A DNA stretch of 64,000 bases from Nymphalis io (GCF_905147045.1 NC_065906.1:9672001-9736000), one strand, 5' to 3'. Shown: positions 24,284-34,329, counted from the stretch's first letter. Numbers and translations are program-made. Notes: generated from the letters alone by a model not told the origin.

Positions 24284-26515
24284 GTAAGTTATTTGAGAAA
24301 AATTATTTGATATTTCGTACCGAGTTTGTATATGTATAGAATTATGTGTAAATGTGATGATTGAATTTATATTTCAACCAAATGTGTTGTGATTTCTGTG
24401 ATAAGAACATTTTTCTGTTATATAATTACAAAGCGCAATTTATGTGTAAAAAATTATGAACTCGTTGAATACATTTTGTAAAAGATTGTAATGAGATCTC
24501 ACAGATTGTCTACAGTGTTCTTAGTTTCGTGAGTACTTTGTAAATTTGCATTTCAAAATTATTTTTAATGAAACAAAGTTGGAAGTTCCCGAGAATTATA
24601 AAGCAAATTTTATTTTATATCTAGCAAAATACTTTGAGTAGGAACCATAAGTTGAGTTCAAGCAGTCAAAATATTTTTTATACCATTCAATAATTATGTG
24701 TCCTGGTAATTGATGACGTATCCCATGTGTTTTGTTTCTAGTATTACACAAGTTCTCAAAGTTTTTCTCTTGAATATAATTGAGATCAAATATATGAATA
24801 GAAAAACTCATCTCACAAATATTCTGCTTGAGGTAGAATCACCGCCAAGGCCGACTGTAAACAATTATTAATTAACTTTAAAGTTTTTAAACAAGTTTGA
24901 GGTAAATACAAATAGTCAAATCTCATAAAATCTCGTAATAAAATAGATTTATTTTTTGATTTAAGTTTCAAAATGGTTATTGTATACGTACTCAATCCTG
25001 GCATTCGTAACCATCATTCAAAAACATCGTTTTATATCCATCATACGAAAGCTGTCATTCTTAATCATCTGGATTGATGGCCACAATACACGAACAAAAG
25101 AGCACCTGCCATCCGATCCATTTCTTGATTGGCACCCATTAAATCATCAACATTTAAATCTCTCTAACTTGATAAACGGCCGACGCCTATTAAAATCACT
25201 CGTTGTCCCAAAAAACTCTTTGAATCCGTGATGGATGCGAGAAACTTTTCCAATTTTTTTCTCGTGTTCAACGCCAGGGGATTTCAAACTCCGATCCTAT
25301 GGAGTGATTTCCAATGCCTCAATTCGTCTTTTTCTACTGTGAAATCGTTTTGGATTCAAATTGAAGTGTCAGATAAATGGTTAACAAATGTTTTGTTTAT
25401 ACAGTTTTAGCCTGGAAGTTATTAATTTAATTTTTATTAACATTAATCACGAAAATTGATATAGTTTTAGTATGTGAACTGCTCAATACCTGTTTCTGAT
25501 TAATTATTACACGATCATCATTATAATTGCTCTATCCGATCTTAAAAATAACTTGAAATCTATGCAGCACCATCGAAAGTAAGTTCAAAGATTATTGCAA
25601 AGTCAAAAGCCAAAGTTAATGGATAACCCCTTTTCTATTTCGACTCTATTTTAGAAGGATTGATAACACTTGACTTAGTACTAAATTTTCCTAGTAAAAA
25701 TGTTCTTCATTCGAAAGCGAAGTCTCTTGGGGACTACAAGTGACGAATTAAACTCTACCATGTATAATAATCTCCAAGTATTCTTCAGATAGGAGGAGAC
25801 CTGCCCAGCAGTGGAATATTTATGACTGTGATGAAAAATTATATAAGAAATATACTTTTTATGTTCGTAAATGGATTCTAAAATCTTTGGTCACAGTATT
25901 ATATTGGTCTTATCAGTATTATATATTATCTTTATGAATGCCACGTGTGCACTCGTACGTGACCTGTTCAACTATATTGCATTGAAATGTAAATTCAGTT
26001 ACACAATTAAATTATTACTAAATTTATACGAGAAGACGTCGAATATTACTAATGATCTTTTGTAACCACAATCGATGAACTTTTAGCAAGCTTTGCAACG
26101 TTTTATTCATAACGGATAGAGATGAAACGAACAAGTACAAAAATAATTACGCTTTTTAACGTGTACTGTGTTGCACGCATATACGTACGGCAAATAGTAC
26201 AAGTCACGTTGAAGGTTTGTTTTATGTACCGTCCCTAAACAAAATAACCATAAAATAGAACTTGCCCTTGAGATAAGCGAAAAAAATTACTTCTTTTTTA
26301 TTTTCAGCTTTGATCGGATTATTACCCTCAGGAGCATCAATGTCATGCAACGTATAATCATAATATTAGCTCACTCACTGTGTAGTATTTACCCAAACAA
26401 GGTTGCAAGATACTTCTACTACCCAGATATACATATTTCTAGGTAGAGAAGTAAAATATCGGAAGAATAAATAAAGTTTGTACTGATAATTCCTTTCCTC
26501 CTTTCTTTTTATACA
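24284..26515. other. Noncoding stretch
   Basis: Less AT-rich in 24,990-25,400, where 60-83-codon plus-strand frames occur, but without recognisable domains. At 25,790-25,835 there is an RTE/SINE-B-type tail (GGAGGAGACCTGCCCAGCAG) ending in TGTGATG. Confidence 0.4.
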
Positions 26516-26770
26516 TGTAGTTTGTGGGCCAATTATACATTAAAATTATACAATGCTCTTCGTGTCCAGTACAATAAGGCCTTTAGATTGATGGGGTTGC
26601 CTTGCTTCGGTAGTGCTTCAAGGATGTTTTTAAGCATTAATGCGAAAAAGGTGTGCAACCTTGTTTCACAGGGTGCGGGCCAGCTCCAACAAAATTCTAA
26701 TCATGATTGCTAACAGACTTGAGTGTATATTTATAAACCGCTGTTGTAAAGTTTCAGCTGGACCAGTAAA
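26516..26770 (+). pseudogene. LINE C-terminal fragment
   Basis: The plus strand encodes about 64 residues with LWANYTLKLYNALRVQYNKA and FRLMGLPCFGSASRMF, the post-reverse-transcriptase region of a lepidopteran non-LTR retrotransposon. In the family the spacing after SASxMF is longer, so an internal deletion is likely. A stop at 26,711 is followed in another frame by the family-typical MIANRLECIF continuation, indicating a frameshift. No catalytic domains remain. Confidence 0.7.
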
Positions 26771-26965
26771 TTATATAAGTAGTAGATAGTAGTTTATTTT
26801 ACTTGTTACTTGAATAAATTAATAATAATAATTATTATCATTATTAAAAAAATACCTAATTAATACTCATTCAAATCACAACCAAAATTTTATATTCTGA
26901 ATAATGTGATCAACAAGAAATAAAAACAGAAGTGGAAACGGAAACGGAAGTGGAATCATATCAAG

Positions 26966-27718
26966 TCCATCACAATGAGAGGCCAATCAGAGACAATCAC
27001 GCTCACTCCGAACAGTGAAGTGACTCATTAGTACCCCACATACTACGTGACTTGGCTTTCGAGAACTAGAGATACGATGCCCTAATTTCGCGTTTGATAC
27101 TTCGAAATTTGGGAAGCGACGAATTATCTAAAACGAGGACTTTACAATATTTGAAGTAAATGAAATTATGAGATAAATTGAATAGTCAAACTTACGCCGT
27201 ATTAAAATTTCCTGATTTGTTATATTACTGTAATTTTTATGAAGAAATCATATAGCTGAATGTGAAAATCTTTACCGTGGCTTCATCATTGTGATTCCAT
27301 ACGATAGACATTGATATTTGAATTGAGTTTTTTTGCAGACATCTGTTTGACTATATTGACCCTTAAACATAGTAAACTTATGTATTCCTTTCTTCAATAT
27401 ATTAAAATCAACGAATATTAACTCCTAATTTCAATGTACAGTGTACGAATAATTTTTACACCCACTGTGTGTATTTATAACGATTCATGCATACATTTAC
27501 ATTTTTTATCAAAGTTATATATAGTCCGCTATTTAAAAAGACCTTCGAATATGAAGTTAGCTTTTACAAAGACTCCATTATAATGAAAGGCCAATCAGAA
27601 TAATCATTTTCACTCTTAGCAGTGAAGAGACTCATTAGTGTTCCACATATTACTCGACTGAAGAGCGCTTGATGTGAAGCCCTAATTTCAACTGGAATTT
27701 TGGTAGTTGAAATTTCAG
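26966..27718. repeat. Duplicated ~145-bp module, two diverged copies
   Basis: Copy 1 at about 26,966-27,110 and copy 2 at 27,573-27,718, direct orientation, ~607 bp apart. Shared in order: TCCAT, AATGARAGGCCAATCAGA, CACTC, AGTGAAG, GACTCATTAGT, CCACATA, TGAAGCCCTAATTTC/CGATGCCCTAATTTC. Copy 1 has a perfect TGACTCA. The unit has no terminal repeats or tail that would mark it as a known transposon. Confidence 0.6.
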
Positions 27719-28029
27719 GAATGCAGCAAGAAATGGCTACCATTTTTTAATGAAAATATGCATATTATATAGTGAAGATAATTTAAACTTTTTTCGTCAT
27801 TATAACAGTTTTGTAGCTAAAAATATATATATAAGTATGATTATTATTTATTTCAATGTCATTTACTTTTTTTATAAAATGAACTTCAGCAAAATTTATT
27901 ATATATACCATTTTACTTATAATGTATGCATTGATTGAAGTATTTTCTTAAAGCTAAAATTTCATTCAATGTACTTACATTGAGCCAAACTTATATCTAA
28001 GATAAATAAAAATAGTAAGATTACCTGTA

Positions 28030-28245
28030 ATGTAAATGTCCTCCTCTTGGGAGAAGTAGATTTGGAGCTTACGCCATCACATTAATTAGTTTATTTGTGG
28101 ATGAGGCAAAATTTTATCAAACAAAGGCAGATATTTTTAATCACTAATCAAGAATTTAATACCAAACACAAGTAAAATACATGCTTATCCGGATTATAGT
28201 CGACAATCTTTCATCAATATTCACGTGTTCTTCTAATTTATAGTT
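28030..28245 (-). repeat. SINE-B, highly diverged
   Basis: GTAAATGTCCTCCTCTTGGG, GATTTGGAGCTTACGCCATC, then much decayed body and head remnants (GACAATCTTTCATC, TTCACGTGTTCTTCTAA). Confidence 0.55.
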
Positions 28246-28715
28246 GATTATGACTCTGAAATCGAATCAAATGAACCAACCATACAAACATCTGGATTTA
28301 GTCATTTACTTTTTATTCCTACGCGAGACATTAGTAGAGCCATTTCTTCAAATGTTACTCTGGCAACAATTTGTAATTCCACGAAAATGGCTTTCCAAAT
28401 TAAAATAACAAACTGATGTCTTATTTCGTCTAACGGGGCTCTTGAAAGTATCAATGACTTTTTTTATCGACGACAAGGGACGTATAACGCGTATAAAGGG
28501 AAATTCATTGTTAGCTCTCAAATCTTGGTTGTATACGTTTGGTTCAAAAGACTTATTGATCTTTCTTTGTGTGTGTAAAACTTCATTTAACTTGACATTA
28601 TTGAGGTAGTCCGTGTGATTATGAAACTTTATCCATATTAATTCTATCCACAAAATTGTATGAGTATGAAGTTATTCTGAAAATTACATTAATTTCTAGT
28701 TAACACTCTATTGAT

Positions 28716-28890
28716 CCGATGGGTTCGATTCAGGTGCAGGGCCAACGGCTATACATGCTTTTCGACACTCTGGCTGGTGCTGAGAATTGCTCGATAGAAG
28801 AACTCAATAATTTTTTACTGGCCCAACCCTAGTTTTAAACCATCAGATCTCAGGGTTTGCGGCCTTATGCCAGTCACTAGACCAACAGGT
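28716..28890 (-). repeat. SINE-G, tRNA-derived, single copy here
   Basis: Minus-strand head CCTGTTGGTCTAGTGACTGG (A-box-like), then GGTTTAAAACTAGGGTTGGG (decayed B box), followed by TAAAAAATTATTGAGTTCTT and the body to GCCGTTGGCCCTGCACCTGA. The layout (tRNA-like head, unrelated body) is that of a SINE; family recalled from Lepidoptera, name not known to me. Confidence 0.6.
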
Positions 28891-29430
28891 TAGTCTATAA
28901 TATTTAAAGAATAATATAATTTAATAAAACAGGAAGAAAATAATAAACATTATATTCATTTAAGAAAATTTAAACATAAATTTAAGATATATTGTTTACT
29001 CTGTCTCACCCTCGACTTCACCTGCACGTGAGGGTGAGAAAAAAATAGGTATCCGTTTCTGTATGATCTGTTTCTGATGATTGATTGAATAGTTAACACG
29101 TGAAAGCGTAACAAAAAAACAAATTTTTGCATTTATAAAATTAATAAAGACATATCTGCAATCATAAATATCTGCAATGCGTCATTGTATTGGCCTTGTT
29201 ATTTTATATAATTCATATATAAATATGAAAATAGCAATTCATTGCGTCTATACATATCGATAATTAATACTTTTATGAGAACCGTTAGTGCATTTGGCAA
29301 ATAATAATCATCGTTACTTACGTGTAGGTTAAGGAAAAATAAATTAAAATTGTGCCTATACGTAATTGAGTGCTTTTAATATATTTTCAAATAGATCTTA
29401 AAAATTTAAAGTTGACCAACAGAATGCTTT

Positions 29431-29609
29431 ACGGTGAAGGAAAACATCGTGAGGAAACCTGCATGTGTCTAATTTCACTGAAATTCTGCCACATGTGTAT
29501 TCCACCAACCCGCATTAGAGCAGCGTGGTGGAATAAGCTCCAAACCTTCTCCTCAAAAAGAGGAGAGGAGGCCTTTAGCCCAGCAGTGGGACATTCACAG
29601 GCTGTTACA
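29431..29609 (+). repeat. SINE-B, 5'-truncated
   Basis: Begins at ACGGTGAAGGAAAACATCG, inside the body, and runs to the tail CAGCAGTGGGACATTCACAG. Body very close to consensus, so a young truncated copy. Head and promoter boxes absent. Confidence 0.92.
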
Positions 29610-29836
29610 TCAACAGAATAAGTCCATAATTATATTTGCTGGCAATCAAAAAGGGGTTTTAATTTGAATTAAAAAAAAAGGTAATGATAATATTTTAAAA
29701 AAGAGTAAAAGAAATACAGTAGGACAACGACCATCAATCGATACAGTCACAAACTGAATACCAAGCGGGTAAACTACAGGCACAGCACACAATAGACACT
29801 AAAGTTATTAATAAGTTATTAATAATGTATTGGAAT

Positions 29837-29840
29837 ATAA
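29837..29840. repeat. Target-site duplication ATAA, left copy (right copy 34,779-34,782)
   Basis: ATAA abuts the TG of the 5' LTR and is repeated immediately after the CA of the 3' LTR. Length fits Ty3/gypsy integrase. Chance match is possible in AT-rich DNA, but the position is exact at both ends. Confidence 0.8.
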
Positions 29841-29875
29841 TGTGGCGAGTGCACAATGCGTCTAAACGCAGCACA

Positions 29876-29915
29876 AACATCACCTGATCAACTACGTCAT
29901 TGATCAGGTGATGTT
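29876..29915. promoter_or_regulatory. Perfect LTR palindrome, 15-bp arms
   Basis: AACATCACCTGATCA (29,876-29,890) and its reverse complement (29,901-29,915) around a 10-base centre, ACTACGTCAT. It lies in U3, upstream of the TATA box, and is unchanged in the 3' LTR (34,378-34,417). It could be a dimeric factor site or form a cruciform or RNA hairpin at the transcript's 3' end. Confidence 0.8.
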
Positions 29916-30119
29916 GCAGTGGTCTGATGTATGTCGTCACACGTATGGATACGCCCCTTCGGCAATATGGTCGCATGCGCATCTATTGTCCTCGCAGCGA
30001 CGTCACACGCTTGACCACACCCCCAGCAAGATGGCCGCATGCATCGCTTTTGTTTTCGCCTAGGAGGAGGTCCCAAAAGTGGCAAGCACGCGTGGTGGTC
30101 ATCGTGAGAGGGGAATGCC

Positions 30120-30127
30120 TATATAAG
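30120..30127 (+). promoter_or_regulatory. LTR TATA box
   Basis: TATATAAG in the 5' LTR, identical in the 3' LTR at 34,622-34,629. It is the best core-promoter candidate, with transcription starting some 25-30 bp downstream in the GTTGTTGTTGTTT region (inference). AATAAA follows, as expected for the R/U5 side. Confidence 0.65.
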
Positions 30128-30277
30128 CGCTGTTGTTGTTGTTTATTTTTAATAAATTAATTATTTCAACTATTTTTACTGTGCGCTCTAATGTAAACAT
30201 TGTTGACTTGTCACAATAAATAACTCTTAAAGTCTGCCGGAGTTTTTAATTGGTGGTTAAGCTGCGATTCTCTTCAC

Positions 30278-30292
30278 TGGTGACCCCGACGT
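30278..30292 (+). promoter_or_regulatory. Primer binding site, tRNA-Trp type
   Basis: TGGTGACCCCGACGT, one base after the 5' LTR, is complementary to the 3' end of a eukaryotic tRNA-Trp (…ACGTCGGGGTCACCA as I recall it). It primes minus-strand DNA synthesis. tRNA-Trp priming is characteristic of CsRn1-clade elements. Confidence 0.85.
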
Positions 30293-30324
30293 TTGAAGCA
30301 CGAAGAAGAAGAAGACCTTTCAAG

Positions 30325-31236
30325 ATGTCAATGCAGGACGCTCCATTATCACGTGACGCCACAGCTGTTACCGCCCTTCCGGCCACTGGAGAAACGATGC
30401 GAGTTGGAGTGAGAGTACCTGTATTCAACCCAGATGATCCAGAATTATGGTTCGCACAGCTCGAAGGCCCATTCACCCTGTCCGGCATCCGAGAAGACTC
30501 CACGAAGTTCTATTACGTACTAGCGCAACTAGAACCACAGCACACGGCGGAAATAAGGGACGTGGTCGTAGCTCCACCTTCCACCGGCAGGTACGACAAA
30601 TTAAAAGCCGAATTAATACGGAGGCTGTCAGCTTCACAAGAGCGTAAAATAAAACAACTGCTAATGCACGAGGAACTCGGTGATAGAAAGCCCACACAAT
30701 TTTTACGGCATCTACAACACCTAGCTGGGCCAACTGTTCCAACCGATTTTATCCGTACCATCTGGTCAAGTCGACTCCCAACGCATTTGCAGACGTGTAT
30801 AGCAGCGCAGCATACGAAGATGAGCCTTGAAGACATGGCAGAGCTTGCCGACCGTATCAACGAAATCGTTCCAGCAACATTGCAAGTGTCCGAGCAAGTA
30901 GCCGTGCCAGTAGCCGGTCGAGTAGCCGGGCAAGTAGCCAGTGCATCTAGTTCCACTCTAGGAGTACCAAGTACTAGTTTCGAAAGCCTGAATCAGACCG
31001 TAGCTGAGCTGAGCAAGCAGATGGAGATACTTAGCATGCAACTTAACCGAAGACAGCCACGATCCCGCTCACGATTCGCCATAGACAGATCGCGACGACA
31101 TTCCCGCGCACGTTCCCTCTCACAAACAAATAACTACCCGTACTGTTGGTACCATCATAGATTCGGCGAGCGCGCACGCAAATGTATTCAACCGTGTAGC
31201 TACAAGAAGATGGGAAACTCTCAAGGCAGCCAGTAG
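30325..31236 (+). CDS. gag: Gag of the CsRn1-like retrotransposon
   Basis: A 303-residue Gag when started at the first ATG after the primer site (30,325); the open frame extends further upstream without ATG, into the LTR, and that part is unlikely to be used. Gag packages the element RNA and forms the particle. Residues ~25-190 are the capsid-like part (PELWFAQLEGPF, LRHLQHLAGPTV, SLEDMAELADRI). An arginine-rich stretch at ~240-265 (RRQPRSRSRF) precedes a single atypical zinc motif, C274-X2-H277-X9-C287-X3-C291. The CHCC order replaces the retroviral CCHC and is diagnostic of CsRn1 elements. The frame ends with TAG 16 nt after the slippery heptamer, so ribosomes that do not slip make Gag alone. 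Confidence 0.93.
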   Translation: MSMQDAPLSRDATAVTALPATGETMRVGVRVPVFNPDDPELWFAQLEGPFTLSGIREDSTKFYYVLAQLEPQHTAEIRDVVVAPPSTGRYDKLKAELIRRLSASQERKIKQLLMHEELGDRKPTQFLRHLQHLAGPTVPTDFIRTIWSSRLPTHLQTCIAAQHTKMSLEDMAELADRINEIVPATLQVSEQVAVPVAGRVAGQVASASSSTLGVPSTSFESLNQTVAELSKQMEILSMQLNRRQPRSRSRFAIDRSRRHSRARSLSQTNNYPYCWYHHRFGERARKCIQPCSYKKMGNSQGSQ

Positions 31237-31272
31237 TGGCGGTAGACGACTGCCTTACAATTTCGGGCCGCC
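31212..31272 (+). promoter_or_regulatory. Programmed -1 frameshift site: GGGAAAC plus stem-loop/pseudoknot
   Basis: GGGAAAC at 31,212-31,218 lies in register with gag as G GGA AAC, the canonical X XXY YYZ form. After a 4-nt spacer, AAGGCAG (31,223-31,229) pairs perfectly with CTGCCTT (31,250-31,256). Loop bases GGCGG (31,238-31,242) can pair with CCGCC (31,268-31,272), giving an H-type pseudoknot. The pol frame is open only from 31,200 (TAG at 31,197) and gag stops at 31,234-31,236, so slippage must occur in this 37-nt overlap. Function is inferred from form; the pairing is read from the sequence, not folded by program. Confidence 0.85.
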
Positions 31273-34200
31273 TGTTCATCACGGATCGCAAGACCAAAGT
31301 GCAATATTTAGTTGACACCGGTTCAGATCTCTGTGTCTTTCCAAGATCCGCTGTTCGGGAACCTAGAAACAAAATGGGATACGAATTGTTCGCTGCAAAT
31401 GGGACTATCATTTACACATATGGCTTCCTCCCCTTAACGCTGGATCTAGGACTTAGGCGCGCTTTCACGTGGCGTTTCGTCGTAGCAGACGTCTCAAAGC
31501 CCATCATCGGCGTCGACTTTTTAAGTTACTACAACCTGCTAGTCGACTGTCGCAACCAGCGCCTCGTTGACGGTGTTACCACACTTGCTGTTGCACTCCC
31601 GAAACAACGTTCTACGGAAACAATTTCCTCAGTCCGTACGACTTTAGAGGATACATCTTATCATCGCCTGCTTAGAGAATTCCCAGAAATCACTCGTCCT
31701 GCTGGAAAGCCGCACATCACCAAACACTCTACGGTGTACCATATCCGTACCACCGATGGAGCACCGGTATCTAGCCGCCCGCGACGGTTAGACCCGGAAA
31801 GACTAAAAATTGCTAAGCAAGAGTTCGATGAGATGTTACAGAGTGGCACAGCAAGAAGATCTGACAGCCCATGGTCATCACCGTTACATTTAACTAAGAA
31901 GAAAAACGACGGGTGGCGACCGTGCGGCGATTACAGAGCCCTAAACGCCCGTACAATTCCCGATAAGTACCCTATCAGGCACTTGCATGATTTTACGTGC
32001 CAGTTGACAGGCAGTACGGTCTTTTCAACCATAGACCTGGTTAAAGCTTATCATCAGATACCAGTATACGAAGACGACATTCCGAAAACCGCTATCGCCA
32101 CTCCTTTCGGGCTTTACGAAATCCCGTTCATGACGTTCGGTCTTCGTAACGCCGCACAGACCTTTCAAAGATTCATGGACGAGGTACTGCGGGGCTTAGA
32201 TTTTTGTTATGGGTACCTGGATGACATTCTAGTCTTCAGCAGCAGCAGTACCCTTCATCAAGAGCATCTCAAGTTGTTGTTCCAAAGACTAGCAGAATAT
32301 GGAGTTCTAATAAATACCAACAAATGTACTTTCGGCAAAACGCATGTCCAGTTCCTGGGCCACAACGTGTCAGCAGCAGGAATACAGCCGTTAGAATCGA
32401 AAGTTGAAGCCATTCAGAACTTCCCGGTACCCAAGACGCTAAAAGAATTACGAAGATTTTTAGGTATGATCAATTTTTATCGCCGTTTTATACCTAATGC
32501 TGCAAAAGTTCAGGCACCGCTCAACCAACTCCTCGTTGGGCCTAAAACGAAGGGATCGCAGCCTATTAACATGACGCCTGCCCTATTAGAGTCTTTCGAT
32601 CTGTCTAAAAAGCAACTTTCAGAAGCTACGATTTTGGTCCACCCAGATCCTCAAGCAGAACTGTCCATACAGACGGACGCTTCAGATACAGCAATAGGTG
32701 CTGTGCTGCAACAGTTCAAGAACAATGAATGGCAACCCTTAGCATTCTTTTCGAGGAAGCTAAGTCCATCACAGAAAAAGTACAGCCCATATGACCGAGA
32801 GTTATTGGCAGTGTATGACGCAATTAGACATTTCAGATTTATGGTGGAAGCTCGGACATTTTGTATCATCACGGACCATAAACCACTTACGTTTGTCTTT
32901 GCTAATCACCGAGAGAACAGTTCGCCACGCCAGTTTCGCTACTTGGACTTTATAAGCCAATTCACCACAGACTTCAGATATGTAGCTGGTAAAGAAAATA
33001 TTGTTGCAGATGCCCTTTCGCGTATCGAGGCAGTTTCTATACCCTTAGATTACCACTCCCTGGTCAAAGCACAAGAGGCGGACAGCGAGCTACAGGACCT
33101 GCTGAAAAATGGGTCTGCGCTTAGGTTGAAGAAAATACGATTAGAGTCAGAGCCAGCTCTTCTGGTATACTGCGATGTCTCTCAAAGTAATCCTCGACCA
33201 TTCATCACACCTTCATATCGCAAGCAGGTATTCGATTCGCTCCACAATTTAAGCCATCCAGGAGCCAAGCCTACGGTCAAGTTAGTTACAGAGCGCTACA
33301 TTTGGCCTGGTATCCGCAAAGACTGTCGACAATGGGTAAAGGAGTGTCAACAATGTCAGCAAAGCAAAGTGACCAGACACACTCAAGCTCCGCTACAAGC
33401 CTTCGAAAGCCCTTCCGCACGTTTTCGACACATCCACTTGGATTTGATAGGTCCTTTACCTTTATGTTTAGGTTACAGGTACTGCCTAACCATCGTGGAT
33501 CGCTACACAAGGTGGCCAGAAGTCTATCCACTACAGGACATCACCGCCGAAAGCTGCATTGCTGCCCTTTCCAGTGGTTGGATATCACGGTTCGGGTGCC
33601 CCGAACACATCACCACTGACCGTGGCCGGCAGTTTGAGTCGGGCGCTTTCAAAGAACTGGTCAAGCTCATCGGTGCCAACCATCATACCACAACGGCATA
33701 TCATCCGGCAGCTAATGGTATGGTAGAAAGACTACACCGTCAATTAAAAGCCGCAATTGCCTGTCATTCTACTCCGAACTGGGTAGAAGTGTTACCTTGG
33801 GTATTACTAGGTATACGCAGCGCATACAAGGATGACATTAAAGCTTCAACTGCCGAACTTGTCTACGGGGAACCACTGCGGTTACCTGGACAGTTCTTCT
33901 CATCAGCACCCCCAACCATCGAGGACATCACCGAATTCATTGGTAGAATCCGAACACATGTCAATAAATTAAGGCCACAACCATCATCTTGGCACACAAG
34001 TTCTAATCAAACTTTTTACATACCAAAAGACCTTATGCTTACCTCGCACGTATTTATCCGGCAGGGTCCCCATCGGATACCCCTTCAAGCACCTTATTCA
34101 GGTCCATACAGGGTGCTGCGACGCGAGGAGAAAACCTTTGACATCGACGTACAAGGCAAAACGCAGCGAATCAGCATAGACAGACTGAAACCAGCTTACA

Positions 34201-34319
34201 TACTCGCTGAGGACCAGACAGACCAGAATATCAAAGTTCAGGAGAAGTCTGATGCCATCCCTGCCAGTAAAACCAGGAGTGGTAGAGTGGTCAGATTCCC
34301 AAACTACTATCGCCCGTAG
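31236..34319 (+). CDS. pol: Pol polyprotein: protease, reverse transcriptase, RNase H, integrase
   Basis: The frame is in -1 to gag and is entered by frameshifting at 31,218; the GTG at 31,236 is only a coordinate convention (1,027 residues counted from there). Domains in order: aspartic protease with DTGSD at 27-31; reverse transcriptase with YLDD at 327-330; RNase H starting TDAS at 480-483; integrase zinc domain beginning H670/H674; integrase catalytic D736, D795, E831 (58- and 35-residue spacing, classical DD35E); and a C-terminal GPY/F motif (SGPYRVL). No chromodomain and no env. It carries out particle maturation, reverse transcription and integration. All visible catalytic residues are present, with no internal stop. 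Ends TAG 23 bp before the 3' LTR. Confidence 0.96.
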   Translation: MAVDDCLTISGRLFITDRKTKVQYLVDTGSDLCVFPRSAVREPRNKMGYELFAANGTIIYTYGFLPLTLDLGLRRAFTWRFVVADVSKPIIGVDFLSYYNLLVDCRNQRLVDGVTTLAVALPKQRSTETISSVRTTLEDTSYHRLLREFPEITRPAGKPHITKHSTVYHIRTTDGAPVSSRPRRLDPERLKIAKQEFDEMLQSGTARRSDSPWSSPLHLTKKKNDGWRPCGDYRALNARTIPDKYPIRHLHDFTCQLTGSTVFSTIDLVKAYHQIPVYEDDIPKTAIATPFGLYEIPFMTFGLRNAAQTFQRFMDEVLRGLDFCYGYLDDILVFSSSSTLHQEHLKLLFQRLAEYGVLINTNKCTFGKTHVQFLGHNVSAAGIQPLESKVEAIQNFPVPKTLKELRRFLGMINFYRRFIPNAAKVQAPLNQLLVGPKTKGSQPINMTPALLESFDLSKKQLSEATILVHPDPQAELSIQTDASDTAIGAVLQQFKNNEWQPLAFFSRKLSPSQKKYSPYDRELLAVYDAIRHFRFMVEARTFCIITDHKPLTFVFANHRENSSPRQFRYLDFISQFTTDFRYVAGKENIVADALSRIEAVSIPLDYHSLVKAQEADSELQDLLKNGSALRLKKIRLESEPALLVYCDVSQSNPRPFITPSYRKQVFDSLHNLSHPGAKPTVKLVTERYIWPGIRKDCRQWVKECQQCQQSKVTRHTQAPLQAFESPSARFRHIHLDLIGPLPLCLGYRYCLTIVDRYTRWPEVYPLQDITAESCIAALSSGWISRFGCPEHITTDRGRQFESGAFKELVKLIGANHHTTTAYHPAANGMVERLHRQLKAAIACHSTPNWVEVLPWVLLGIRSAYKDDIKASTAELVYGEPLRLPGQFFSSAPPTIEDITEFIGRIRTHVNKLRPQPSSWHTSSNQTFYIPKDLMLTSHVFIRQGPHRIPLQAPYSGPYRVLRREEKTFDIDVQGKTQRISIDRLKPAYILAEDQTDQNIKVQEKSDAIPASKTRSGRVVRFPNYYRP

Positions 34320-34329
34320 TCACGGTCTC

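Larger units (their letters stand above)
27719..29430. other. AT-rich noncoding stretch with old SINEs
   Basis: Holds the old SINE-B at 28,030-28,245 and the SINE-G at 28,716-28,890. A 101-codon minus-strand frame at 28,348-28,653 is the longest otherwise unexplained open frame nearby, but no domain is recognised. A 10-bp-stem hairpin (TCTCACCCTC/GAGGGTGAGA) lies at 29,004-29,039. Confidence 0.4.
29841..30276 (+). repeat. 5' LTR (436 bp)
   Basis: Begins TGTGGCGAGTGCACAATGCG and ends TCTTCA, with TG...CA termini. It holds a 15-bp-arm palindrome at 29,876-29,915, two related AGATGGCCGCATGC / ATATGGTCGCATGC blocks, a TATA box at 30,120-30,127 (TATATAAG) and AATAAA signals at about 30,150 and 30,215. 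Together these supply promoter (U3) and polyadenylation functions. Short frames inside the LTR are not genes. Confidence 0.95.

Noticed and set aside
28348..28653. 101-codon minus-strand frame
   Set aside because: Slightly more protein-like than most, but no recognisable family and no supporting context; chance frames of this length are expected in 64 kb.
29734..30160. 60-82-codon frames in the LTR
   Set aside because: They lie in U3/R sequence and the plus-strand one is duplicated in the 3' LTR simply because LTRs are identical.
30250..30324. Upstream extension of gag beginning at TTG in the 5' LTR
   Set aside because: It crosses the primer binding site and starts on a non-ATG codon; ATG at 30,325 is the first plausible start.
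30473..31411. Long minus-strand frames opposite gag and pol (for example 30,513-30,956, 31,043-31,411)
   Set aside because: Antisense shadows of GC-richer coding sequence; no domains.
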